Assembly (NCBI GenBank): GCA_026119935.1
Contig: JALRMH010000018.1
Coordinates: 62,001-126,000, forward strand
Direction: 5' to 3'
Length of the DNA stretch: 64,000 nt
Origin: Endothia cerciana
Lineage: Eukaryota; Ascomycota; Sordariomycetes; Diaporthales; Cryphonectriaceae
The notes beneath the pieces are model-generated. The model was not told the origin of the DNA and did no database searches. It saw nothing but the letters and a program-made list of their open reading frames with translations. Positions within the stretch are counted from its first letter, which is position 1, and the number at the start of each line of letters is the position of its first letter. The translations under genes and the position numbers were made by a program. Shown one piece after another: positions 1-10,622 of this stretch.

Positions 1-614
1 CACTACTAGCCAGCCCGTAATGCCTACGTAACCGCGCCGCCCCTCCCACCTCCAGACCACTGGTGCCTATCCGGCCAGGATGAGTATCAGCAGTCGAGAC
101 ACGATCTACGGCGTGTCTCCCTCAGACGAACAAACATATTTCGTGATGGTGACGAGCCTTGACCGACTGAGGGCGAGAGACATTGGGGGGTTGTTTCAAT
201 ATTAGCTGGGGGATCCCCTGCGGGGGCCACTTATCCGAACTGTCACACTGTGATCAAGTGAGCAAACGACAGGGGTGGAAATGGGCCTGGGGTCTCCACT
301 CCTCAGCGGTTGTAGGGCCCTGTGGGGGGGCTAAGGGATGCCAGATGGGACCCCCGCACTCTTGCCCTCTGCTGTGCTGTGCTGTGCTGTGCTGTGACTG
401 GGAAGTGGGAACACGGGCTCGCTGGGGGAACTCACCTTGCTTTCCCATATCAAGCTCCTCCCAATGGTCTTCCCTCTCCGTCTTCCTCTCTTCCCCCCTT
501 CACTCATCTATTTTGCCTTTCAGCAAAATCCAAATTCCACCGTCAACCCCAGCGCAACTCAACGCCACTGTCGTGCTCAGCCCCTGCTACTCTTGCTGGC
601 CCAACCTGACTTCG
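1..614. other. 5' flank of the calcium exchanger gene
   Basis: No gene is recognised here. An open frame runs in from about position 183 but has no ATG before 615 and its residues look random. A short CTGTG-type tandem repeat lies near 371-394 and a pyrimidine-rich stretch at about 470-530, as is common in fungal leaders. This is probably the promoter and 5' leader of the downstream gene. Confidence 0.5.
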
Positions 615-3600
615 ATGAAGGAAACTTCACCCGACGGACCGTATATAGATCGCCTTCGTTCTTGGGCAAGCTCCAAAGTTCATGGCGGCAACCGTAGCAC
701 GGCGAGACGACCTGGCCACCCCCTCGACCCCTCCCTGCTCCCCATAAGCGACGACCACCGGACGGCCTCGCATTCCTCCTCGCAGGGCTCCACCGCACCC
801 GCGCGGACCGCGACCACCCCCACCAGTAACGATGGCGGCATCCTCTCCCCGGGCGCCCACGGCGCGCTGCCGGCTGGGGGCGAGGGCGACGGACTTGGAG
901 GCGGCGGCGGCGGCAGCCTCCACCAGAACGCAGGATCGCATAACGGTCCTGAAGGAGTCCCGCCGCCCTCTCCATCTCCGCAGGCTTCGAGGAAGGGGTC
1001 TCAGCTAGGGACTGATGCCACCTCCGAGACCAACGAAAAGACTGAAGACCAGAACGGACAGGACAAGGACGGGCCCAGCCTGGCCATGAGGTTCCTCGCC
1101 ACCGGCAGGAAGATCCTCTTGCACAGCTGGCTCAACGTCCTGCTCGTCTTCGTCCCCGCCGGCATCGCCGTCGAGTTCATCCCCAACGTGAGCCCAGCCG
1201 TGATCTTTGCCCTGAATGCCATCGCCATCATCCCGCTAGCCGGCCTCCTAAGCCACGCAACCGAGACAGTGGCGCACAGGATGGGCGACGCCATTGGTGC
1301 CCTGCTCAACATCACCTTCGGCAATGCTGTGGAACTTATCATCTTGTACGTGCGAGCACGGCCTTCTTACCGTGCTGGTGTCGGCTGGGTAAGGGTAGAA
1401 GCCCCGTGTGGGACCGAGACACACCCTGAGCTGACCCGATGGCCGACCCTCTTTAAAAAAAAAAAAGACTCCGATGCTTGGGATACTGTTGCTAACAAGA
1501 CCCACAGCATGTATGTGTGCCTTACTATAGTGACCAAGACAAGAACGACAGAGGGAATCCTGCCGGGCAATCCTCCAATCAATCGCGTCCCAGATCATTG
1601 ACCCTTGAGTGCCGTCTGCTCTCCCTGTTGCGTGCGAGCGCGCCCGCCCGTGCATGACCCTGAACACGCTTTTGCTCACTAACACCTGTTCCCGTAATGC
1701 TACAGTATTGCACTTGTCAAGGTATGCTAACCTCCTCCAATAACATCCCCGGCTCTTTCGGACATGGGCTAACGAGGCTGCTCAGGATGAGATCAGTATT
1801 GTTCAGGCATCCCTCTTGGGGTCTATCCTGGCCAACCTGCTACTTATCCTCGGCATGTGCTTCCTCCTCGGGGGCCTCCGCTTCCGCGAGCAGGTAGGAA
1901 CGCATCCTGCTCAGACTTCATGTCTACCAACCAAGCTGACCATATATCAACAGATCTATAACAGCACAGTCACCCAGATGAGCGCTTGTCTCCTAAGTCT
2001 AAGTGTTATTAGCCTTGTCTTGCCGGCATGTTTACACGCGTATTCTCCCTTATGCGCTGGACTCCATTTTTAACAACGTCTGCAGACAGCGTTCCACGCC
2101 TCGTTCAGTGATACCACGTTGGCGGACGCACAGTCTCTGAAGATCAGCCGCGGAACGAGTATTGTACGTCCTCGCCGGAGCGCACACACCTCCCCCCCCC
2201 CCCCAAGCCGTGTAAATCCCCCTCCTCACAGCTTCACAGGTCCTTCTTCTGGTATACGTGATCTACCTGGTGTTCCAGCTCAAGTCACATGCGTACATGT
2301 ACGAGTCTACGCCCCAGGAGGTCATCGACGCGGAGGCGACCCCTGGTCCGGCCGTTGCGTGGTTTGATTCCTCCAGCTCCGACGATAGCTCTTCATCCTC
2401 CTCGGACTCGGACTCTTCCGGACGTTCCAGGGAAACCATGTCAAAGAGGATGAAGCGCATGGTACGTCATCCCCGTCGCCGCAAGTCAAGCATGGCATCA
2501 GTGGACACTATGGACACGGGTCCACTCCGAAATAGACCCTCGCCGGGGGTCGATGCCAGCCCTGCGGCCGAGGACGGGCCACTCGCAGAGCAAACCCCAC
2601 GTCGCCTGTCGCTCATTGCCACCCGGACCAACTCGTATGATGATGCCGACTCTTCAACCGATGACGACCGGCACAAAAGCCGGAGGAGGAAGTACAAGCG
2701 CTCTTACAAGCGCTACAGGAAACAGCTCAAGAAGCTTCACTCGCACTCACACGGCGCCAATAGCCCGACGGAGGAGACTATCGCCGAGGTTCCGGAACCT
2801 GAGAAGAAACCTTTCAACCCCGGCGAGCCCCGCCGTGTAGACTTCGCCGTCAATGCAGGCCAGGATAATGTTACGAGGCCGTCTGGGGAGGGTCTCACGG
2901 CCAAGAGGCCATTTGATGCGCTGTTGGCCCTGAAGCCTGTAGCCAGGAACCTCACCCCGACGGTCTTCGCCCAGCCGCCAAATACAGCGGTGATGCCAGC
3001 TGTGCCGAGTGGTCCGGTCCCTCGCGTCCGCTACGGTATTCGGCGCACCAACTCCCTCCCTGGCCGCCTGAACGAGCAGCAGATCCGCGCCCCGGGCGCC
3101 ATGCTGCCCTCGCAGATCTCTGCCCAGGCAATAGCAACCGCCACAGGCACGGCGAAGCCGGATGAACCTTACGCGGACGATCTCTCGCGCGTCAGCGCCA
3201 TCTTGTTGCTGCTCATCAGCACGGGCCTGGTCGCCGTCTGCGCTGAGTTTATGGTCGACTCGATCAACGGCCTGGTGGCAACGAGCTCTATCAGCGAACT
3301 GTTCATCGGCCTGATCATCCTGCCGATCGTGGGCAACGCTGCCGAGCACGTCACAGCCATCACGGTCGCCATGAAGAACAAGATGGACCTGGCTATCGGC
3401 GTCGCCGTCGGAAGCTCGATCCAGATTGCCCTGTTCATGACGCCGCTGGTCGTCATCATCGGCTGGTGCATGGGCAGGGAGATGACGTTGTTCTTCACGC
3501 TGTTCGAGACGGTGTGCCTGTTCGTGTCGGCCTTTATCGCCAACTTCCTTGTCCTGGACGGTCGCAGCAACTACCTGGAGGGCGCGCTTCTCTGTGCCAC

Positions 3601-3667
3601 CTACGTGATCATCGGACTGGTCGCTTTCTTCTACCCCAGTTCGTCGCAAACAAGCGTCTGGGGCTAG
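615..3667 (+). CDS. Vacuolar Ca2+/H+ exchanger (CAX family, VCX1-like)
   Basis: Proton-driven calcium antiporter that loads Ca2+ into the vacuole. Proposed exons are 615-1345, 1706-1721, 1786-1893, 1954-2025, 2086-2163 and 2240-3667, giving about 810 aa. Both CAX signature regions are present: GNAVEL near residue 236 and GNAAEH followed by VGSSIQIALF near residue 700. Joined exons 1-5 read IIFIALVKDEI, QASLLGSILANLL and SLVLPTAFHASF, which match the family. The start is the first ATG in frame. Exon 2 is only 16 nt, and intron 4 (2026-2085) needs a GC donor (GCATGT) to keep the conserved LPTAF junction. A loop of roughly 250 residues, rich in Ser/Asp then Arg/Lys, separates the two halves and makes the protein longer than yeast Vcx1 (about 410 aa). 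Family call is firm; the exact N-terminus is less sure. Confidence 0.9.
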
Positions 3668-4705
3668 TCCACTAATCGTCGTTCTAGGTTGAGGGTGTGC
3701 AGGAACGTGTGGCACGAAATTGCGTTGAAGATAGTAATGTGCGCGAGCGCTGAATACCTATCCGGTGACGACGACAGGACTAGGTGATGGGGTCTGTCAA
3801 GTTTTGGGTGGAAGGTGCTGAGGTCCGGGGAAGGTTGCGGACAGTTTTCTTTTCGTGTGGACATGCTGTTTGCCCACCATCTACCAGGTGTATTTTATTC
3901 TATCGCGATTCTCTTCTTGGATCTGAACAGATGCCCAACTCATCTGGGATGGGGGGGTGGGGGGGGTGGGGGGGAACATGGGCAGATTGTACTTGGACGG
4001 GGGCCGAGTCCTCACAGACTGCCATTACTATGTAGCTGGCCACGGGCTTCTTGGGATATCACTAACTGAAGTCACTCGCTAAGTCCTGACCCTGAATCTG
4101 CTACGCCTTGTCGTGCTGCACATCACCGTGATGTCGTCGTCACTGGTTGAGGACAGCAGCGTGCCGGGCCCTCGTTCTCCTAAGCCTTCGAGGAGTCTCT
4201 GTACTTCCTTCTAGGGCTCCAGAGCGATGTGCTGACGGAGCCCGCAGTGTGAGACCAGGCCGGGCGTGATTGGTGGTCGACAGAAGGGGCGCCTTGGCGG
4301 GCGTCTTGGGACGAGCACAGCCCTCTTCACTGCTTCGAAGCCCCGTCATCCGGCTGCCCAGGTTGTGAGACGGCCTCACAAAGTCCCGCATACGTTTGTC
4401 ACCTCCCTGGCCGTGAAATATATGCCAACGACCTGTGGCAGATATTTTTTTAAACTTCGCCTGCTTCACTAGAGTAATTTCGCATCACCCTCGTGCTTGA
4501 AGACACGTGAGAGGCGATCTCCAGGAATCCGTCAACTCTCTTAACCTGTGGCACGCACCTGGTGATACTTTCTGGAGCAGCTGCAATAAAACAAACAACG
4601 ACTGCCGGGCAACTCATCCCCCGGCTTTCCCACTCCCCTCCCCCCCCCGTTCCTGGGTATCTCTCCCATATCCGAGCAAGCAGAACACATTGGCGCCTAG
4701 CCAGG
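3668..4705. other. Intergenic, no gene seen
   Basis: This is the 3' flank of the exchanger gene and the upstream region of the SPRY gene. A long, barely interrupted G tract lies at about 3950-3974. Open frames here are short and unlike known proteins. A C-run at about 4641-4649 lies just upstream of the next start. Confidence 0.45.
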
Positions 4706-5764
4706 ATGGGCTTGTTCAAGTCTAACAACCCCTTCCGGCACTCCGCGCCCTACGAAGACGACGTCGGCCCCCCTCCCGGGCCACCACCGTCTCACATCCC
4801 CGGGGGCGCGGATGACTACGCCCCACCGCCCGGGCCTCCTCCCCCCGACTACCGACAGCAGGACGACTACACCGCCCCGCCAAAGGGCCCGCCGCCGCCG
4901 CCGCCGCCCCAGCACGACTGGCGGTCCGTGCCCCTCCCCGAGGACACCTCCAGCTACCCGCCGCCGCCGGCCCTCTTCGGCGGGCACAACCGCAGCTGGG
5001 CGAACAACGCGACGGAGGCGCAGGCGGAGGAGGGCACGAGGTGGTGCTCGCGCCACGCGCTCCTCCCGCCCGCGGACCCGCGCCGCCCGGACCCCGCGGC
5101 GGCGGGGCCGCCCCCGCGGCTGGTCAGGCCGGCCGGCGGCACCTTCAGCGGGACCGTCGCCGGCATGACCGTGAGGTCGGACCGGCGCTGCGGCGACAGC
5201 TGCGTCACCGCACAGCCGCCCACGTACGCCGCCCGGCGGGACGACCCGCGGGCCACGGGCCGCGACAGGACGGTGTACTTCGAGGCGGTGCTGGCGCGGG
5301 ACCTGGGCGCCGGCGCCGGGCTGGGGCTGGGCTTCGTGGCGCTGCCGTACCCGCCGTTCCGCATGCCCGGGTGGCACCGGGGCTCGCTGGCGGTGCACAG
5401 TGACGACGGGCGCCGGTACGTGAACGACCTGCACGGCGGGGACGACTTCGTGAGGCCGTTCGGGGAGAGGGGGGTCGTGGGCCTGGGGATGCGGTTCTCA
5501 TCCTCCGCCTCCGCCTCCTCCGCCTCCCGGGGCGGGGAGGGGTTCGGCGGGAACGAGATCGAGGTGGGGTGCTTCCTGACGAGGAACGGGAGGCTGGAGG
5601 GGACGTGGGACGTCAACGGCCCCAGGGACGCGCAGCGGGACGCAGAGCCGGTCGGTGTGCAGGGGTATCACGACCTCGTGGCTGCGGTGGGCGTGTTTGG
5701 GGAGGTCGAGGTGGAGGTCGTGTTGGACCCGGCGAGGTGGATGTACAAGGGCGTGCAGGTCTGA
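4706..5764 (+). CDS. SPRY-domain protein with proline-rich N-terminus
   Basis: Single-exon gene of 352 aa. Residues about 18-100 are low-complexity and proline-rich, with repeated PPPGPPP-type blocks, a likely SH3 or WW ligand region. From about residue 135 to the end the chain looks like a SPRY fold: a beta-rich core with GLGFVALPYPPFRMPGW near residue 205, then HRGSLAVHSDDGRRYVND and ERGVVGLGMRF. Fungal SPRY proteins of this layout resemble the Ssh4/Ear1 and RanBPM-type SPRY groups, which bind peptides for sorting or ubiquitin ligase targeting; the exact partner cannot be inferred. I see no transmembrane segment, so a vacuolar Ssh4 role is not supported. A Ser/Ala insertion encoded by a TCC/GCC repeat (about 5500-5530) sits in the domain. 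The start is the first ATG of the frame. Confidence 0.8.
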   Translation: MGLFKSNNPFRHSAPYEDDVGPPPGPPPSHIPGGADDYAPPPGPPPPDYRQQDDYTAPPKGPPPPPPPQHDWRSVPLPEDTSSYPPPPALFGGHNRSWANNATEAQAEEGTRWCSRHALLPPADPRRPDPAAAGPPPRLVRPAGGTFSGTVAGMTVRSDRRCGDSCVTAQPPTYAARRDDPRATGRDRTVYFEAVLARDLGAGAGLGLGFVALPYPPFRMPGWHRGSLAVHSDDGRRYVNDLHGGDDFVRPFGERGVVGLGMRFSSSASASSASRGGEGFGGNEIEVGCFLTRNGRLEGTWDVNGPRDAQRDAEPVGVQGYHDLVAAVGVFGEVEVEVVLDPARWMYKGVQV

Positions 5765-5998
5765 GGCTTTTCTTGGGGAGGGGGGGGGTTGTGTGTGAGT
5801 AAGTGATGAAGACAGGGTGTGGTGCCTGATGATCATCATGATGATGATAACTCCCTCGCGTATTTCTATTGCAACTTCTCAACCGTGTATGTCTAATGCA
5901 ACTCTAATCGTATATGCTCGAGAGGCTCTATGCCCTGCTCTGTCGTATGTTCAGCAGCCCACGCCCAGGGCCCCAGCCTTGGCAGCGGCACTCTCTGT

Positions 5999-6024
5999 CT
6001 ATCCCTCATCAGTGGTCTCGGTTG

Positions 6025-6064
<40 letters not shown>

Positions 6065-7817
6065 GGAACCCGGCGCCTCCTTCGGCACCCTGACAAACAG
6101 GAGGAAACCCAAAACGACAGTAGACACAAGCACCGCGAGGCCAAAGTACGGCAGGCCGATCCAGGCGCCCCCGAGCCGCATGCCGACGGAGAACAGGCCG
6201 GCCAGCATGGGCTGGGCGTAGACGGCGCCCAGGATCTGCATCATGCCGACGAGCCCGAACAGCCGCGACCGGTGGGCGGGGCCGACGTAGAAGCTCATCA
6301 GGCTCTTGGTCAGGCTCGCGTACGCCATGCCCAGGGCCAGCAGCGCGAGGCCGACCACGAAGCCCGCCAGCGTCGGCGCGAGGCCCATGACCACGGCGGC
6401 GAGGATGGTGACGCCGGCGCCCAGGCGGGCGAGGGCCAGGTCGCGGTGCTGCTCGTCCGCCGGGCGGAGCTTGGCCGGGAGGGACGGCCGCATGAGGTAG
6501 CGGCACAGCCACGGCAGGAGCAGCAGGGACTGGGCCATGGAGGCGAGGCCGAAGGCCGTCTGCACATAGCCGCCCTGGAAGAGCCGGAGGCCGTGGCGCT
6601 TGGAGACGAAGAGGGCCATGAAGGAGGTGGTGGAGCTCAGGACGGGCATGTCGGCCGTGCAGGTGAGGAGGAGCAGGACGAGGGACGGCGAGGCGAGGAT
6701 GGAGAGGGAGGACCTCAGGCGGTGCCAGGGGCCTGGCCCCTGGGCCGGCGGGCCGTCCTGTCCGGTGCCGCCGCCGCCGCCGTCGTCGCAGTCGTCGCCG
6801 TCGCCGGACGACGAGGTCGGGTGTCTTACCTTCAGGGCCTCGGGGACGAAGAACACGAGGATGGCGGATGCGCCGAGCATGCCCACGCCGGTGATGTACG
6901 GCGGCCAGGGCCCCAGCCGGGACATCATGAAGGATGACACCGTCGGTGCCACGAGATTACCGCAGACCGTAACCATGTTTTGTTTCAGGAACACCACGGC
7001 CCTACGTGCCGCTGTCAGTCTCTGTCCGTCCTCCTGCCGCACACGGGAGGGGATTCACGCCAAAGGGGGAAGCACAAGCGGCACCTACCTCTCGTCCTCG
7101 GTCGAGGCATCGGCGAGCATAGCCAGCAGCATTGCTACGGCGACCGGGTTCCCGCCGCCGATAAACGGGCCGATGGACTCGAGCCAGACCAGACGGATGG
7201 GGATGGCGCCGCCGAACGAGAGGACGGTCATCGTCCACACGCAGCCGAGCATGATACCCGCGAGGGACAACGACAGCACAAGCTTCCGGCCGATCCTAGA
7301 CGCCTCGAGGGTCAGCCGGCGGGCACACACACACACCACACCCGGATACTCAGGTGGTGGAGGGGGGAGGGGGGGGGGGGACGGGCATGTAGTCAGTCAC
7401 ATACCTATCAGCCACCGAGCTCCACGGGTAGCAGCTGACGAACCCCGTGGCCGCCGTCAGGGCGCTCGAGACGGCGAGGATCTCGACCAGCCGGCTCTGG
7501 ACCGGCTCCGGCTTGCACAGGTCCTCGTCGATGGGCGCGTCGAGGGGGCCCGACGCCGTCCGCCCGTAGTACTCGTGGCAGAGGACGTCCTCCGTCAGGC
7601 GCGCCTGCGGGAGGTTGAGGAAGCCGCCGGACGAGGAGGCTATCAGGTTGACGAGCAGGAGCATGTTCACGATGACCCTGTTGCGGTGCGCCTGTGGGCT
7701 GCTGTGGGCGTGCGCGGCCTCGGGCGTGGACCGCGCCGGGCGACCTGTTAATCCCGGGGCCAGCAGCGGGGAGGCCTCGGTCGCCCCATCGAAGGACTCG
7801 CGCAGGTTCTCAGACAT
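5999..7817 (-). CDS. Major facilitator superfamily transporter
   Basis: Three exons, read from high to low coordinate: 7817-7405, 7295-7089 and 7001-5999; about 540 aa. The splice at 7405/7295 rebuilds the MFS loop motif ADRIGRK, which fixes the phase. The third acceptor (TAG at 7002-7004) is the best phase-correct choice, with a GAG acceptor a few codons upstream as alternative. The chain has a soluble N-terminus with an acidic/dileucine-like ASPLL motif, about twelve hydrophobic helices, a Gly/Asp-rich central loop, and a C-terminus ending in 13 consecutive threonines. Substrate unknown; the fold resembles fungal MFS proteins distantly related to the folate/heme carrier HCP1. It is divergent from the HET gene, with 294 bp between the two starts. 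Confidence 0.85.
6026..6064 (-). repeat. Coding ACG trinucleotide repeat (poly-Thr)
   Basis: About 13 perfect ACG units on the minus strand near the 3' end of the MFS gene, encoding a run of 13 threonines just before the stop. Perfect repeats of this type expand and contract, so the length is likely polymorphic between strains. Confidence 0.9.
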
Positions 7818-8111
7818 GGCCGGGCGACGGGAAGGAGGAGGAGGAGGAGGAGGAGTCCGGGGGCGAGTTGGGGATCTAGGCGAACGGGGCCATGATGGGG
7901 CCAAAAGCTTGAGGGTGTCGAGGATTATACACATATATGTACAGTCCAATCTCTCCGTGTAGGCGGGAACAGGGTTGCCAGCCCGGCCAGGGAGGGTCTC
8001 GCGCCCGGCGGGTCCAGAAATATAAGCACGGCACCGCAATGCCCCGTTCAACTACGAGGCCGTTATATCAGACCCTCAACGCGCAACGCTGCCCCGCGGC
8101 CGGAAAAGAAC

Positions 8112-9224
8112 ATGGACGCGGCGCCGGCGGCTTACGCGTACAGGAGGCTGGACTCCAGCCGGGAGTTTCGACTGCTGCGGCTCCATGACGCGCCCTCCCG
8201 CGAGGACGCCATCGAGTGCAGCATCGAGACGCACGCGCTCGACGGCGAGGGCCGGCCGGCGTACGCGGCACTGAGCTACACCTGGGGCGGCGCCTCGCGG
8301 GACGACGGGATCCTGCTGCGCAACGGCGGGCGGGTCAGCGTGACGCCGGCGCTCGTCGGGGCCCTCAGGCACATGCGGCGGCTGCAGCAGGCCTGCGAGG
8401 ACGTCAGCGGCGTCTGGTGGGTCGACATGGTCTGCATCAACCAGGAGGACTTGGAGGAGCGCAGCCAGCAGGTCGCCCTCATGCGGGACATCTTCCAGGG
8501 CGCCGACAAGACCGTCGTCTGGCTCGGGCCGGCGCGCGACGGGAGCGACGACGTGATGGGCTACCTCGTCGGCAACACGCCCAGCAGCCGCCGGGCCTGG
8601 ATGTCCAGCCCTCAGGGCAGGGCGGCCATCAGCGCCTTCCAGGCGCGCCCCTACTGGCAAAGGAGCTGGATCATCCAGGAGGTCTGCGTCTCGCGGGACC
8701 TGCTCCTCGTGTGCGGGGACAAGACGGCCCCCTGGAAGGCCCTCGACGCGAACCACAACTGGCTCCGGACCTACCCCCAGGCTCACTCGGTGCCGGACCT
8801 GCGGGTGCTCCGCCGCCGGCTCCACGACGGGGACCTGCACCTCGGGTTCCTGGTGTACCGCGCCAAGGAGGCGCTGTGCGCCAACCCGAGGGACAAGGTC
8901 TTCTCCCTCCTGGGCCTGGTGACCAGCGGGCGGGGCCTCCGGATCACGCCCGACTACGGCATGTCGCCGTGCGCCGTCTTCGCCGCGGTGATCCGGGCCG
9001 CACAGGACGACCAGGCCGGCGCGGCGAAGGCGCGGTCCCGGGACAGGATCAAGAAGGCGGATTCCTTCAAGAAGAGGTACGACCTGCTGATGGACGACAT
9101 CCGGGCCCACCAGCATAACCCCCTGGACGAGGACGATGGCATGCGCTCTGGGTGTGACGGGCTGAGCTGTGGCATGTGGGATCTCTGCTGGGACTTCTGT
9201 GGCGTTTCTTCTCATCTCGAGTAG
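8112..9224 (+). CDS. HET-domain (heterokaryon incompatibility-type) protein
   Basis: Single-exon gene of 370 aa. The HET domain covers about residues 52-200 with its recognisable blocks: YAALSYTWGG, WWVDMVCINQEDLEERSQQV, then ADKTVVWLGP and YWQRSWIIQEV. Known HET proteins trigger or modulate cell death after non-self recognition in fungi, though many paralogues have no assigned role. After the domain comes RDKVFSLLGLV, also typical of the family. The protein is shorter than the usual 600-700 aa and ends in a Cys/Trp-rich tail (residues about 345-370), so a missed intron or 3' truncation is possible. No STAND NTPase or repeat domain follows. It shares its upstream region with the divergent MFS gene. 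Confidence 0.85.
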   Translation: MDAAPAAYAYRRLDSSREFRLLRLHDAPSREDAIECSIETHALDGEGRPAYAALSYTWGGASRDDGILLRNGGRVSVTPALVGALRHMRRLQQACEDVSGVWWVDMVCINQEDLEERSQQVALMRDIFQGADKTVVWLGPARDGSDDVMGYLVGNTPSSRRAWMSSPQGRAAISAFQARPYWQRSWIIQEVCVSRDLLLVCGDKTAPWKALDANHNWLRTYPQAHSVPDLRVLRRRLHDGDLHLGFLVYRAKEALCANPRDKVFSLLGLVTSGRGLRITPDYGMSPCAVFAAVIRAAQDDQAGAAKARSRDRIKKADSFKKRYDLLMDDIRAHQHNPLDEDDGMRSGCDGLSCGMWDLCWDFCGVSSHLE

Positions 9225-10622
9225 GCCATAACGTGGCTCTCCTGTCCATGGTCCCTACATCACTCAAGCACCCTTCATGTGGTTTCTGCTTCTTTGAATC
9301 TGTCTGCTCTCCTATCTGTTCTGTGTCCTTCGTTCTCTCCTTGGAGCCCTGGATCTCGCCGGCGCATCGGCGCCGATGCCTCCGCCGTATGATCCCACTT
9401 ATGGTTTCAAAGATGTCTCCTCGATCACAAACTCCGGCGTTCGATAACCTCATCTCACGGTCGTGTATCTTCTCGACAAAGTGCGCGGTCTGCTACAGTA
9501 CGGCGAGGCCGGGGGTGAGGCTCATCGAGAAGGACTTCCTCGGCCTCGCGTCCCCGCCACGGGGGACACGGGCCGAGGCGTGAACTTCTTGACATCAGAT
9601 CAGGACGGCACGAATATGAGTTGCGCCAGGGGTGTTAATACGAGGCGATGGGGTTATCCCCGGGCGTGGACCCCGTCACCAAGAGGGCTCAGGCCCAGGC
9701 ATGCCAGGGTGTGATCTGAGATGGGGAGCAGGTCGCCGGAGCTGCCCATTACCGTACCCTTACAAGCGCCGCGAGAGGAATCTGTCCTGGCTTAGGTGAC
9801 AATTACGGTATACGAACACACACATGCCAGGATCCTGATGTGGGTAGTGGGCGAGGCACGTGGGGCTATGTCGTTCATTCTCATGATCTCTGATCTTGGC
9901 GCCAGGAGAACAACATGGCATTGTTGATGGTGGCTGGCAACAGCCCTATGGGAAGTGGCCGTGGTCAACGAATATATGACCGAGCAGTTCAGCGAACAAT
10001 TCCAAGAAGAAAAGAAGAAATGAGAGAGGATGACAAGGTTCTGTCGTCAGCGCCGCCGAGATCGACAGATTCCCCAGTATTGACCAGCAGACAAGGTTAA
10101 CAAGATTGCGGGGGGGGGGGGGGACTCGACCTAACTCAACACGTTTAAGCCTCGCTCGACATACTTTGGGGTAGCTCCACCGTCGTCACCGCAGGCGCCC
10201 TTCGGGCCTTGGCCGGCCTTCCACTCGCTATAATCCAACACCCAGAGCGTGGAGAATCGTGGGGAAACACAAGATCCAAGGCCTGCACAAGCCCGCTCGT
10301 CTTTGCAGTGGAATCGGCCCGTTCAGGTTGCACGTTAGACCGAGTCTGGAGTCCCTGGTGCGGGCTTCCCGGTCAACCAGGTGCCATCCCCATGTAGTGG
10401 CCTACGCCGCTTGCCCGTTGAAGACGAGAGAGTCTCATGATCATGGCCGCCCTCGCAGGCTTCTGTCCCGTGGTCGGCGCCGGCCTGTGGGCCGATGATC
10501 GTCTGGGGCCGCCCTCGATACTTAACCTCCTGGGCTCCCCTGCCGCCCTCCTCGTCTCCCTCCTCGTCATCCTCAAGCTCACCCTGCCCTGGAACCGCAC
10601 ACCGTACCTAGGCAGGATCGTG
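9225..10622. other. Intergenic, no confident gene
   Basis: Open frames around 9430-9710 are Arg/Gly-rich without recognisable domains; they could be a decayed 3' part of the HET gene, but I cannot show it. A G homopolymer of about 14 lies near 10110-10123. An open frame continuous with the GH31 gene extends back to 10437, but the signal peptide places the start at 10623. Confidence 0.4.

Noticed and set aside
7085..7339. Alternative acceptor CTCGAG for the second MFS exon
   Set aside because: It breaks the reading phase; only the TCTAG site restores the ADRIGRK motif.
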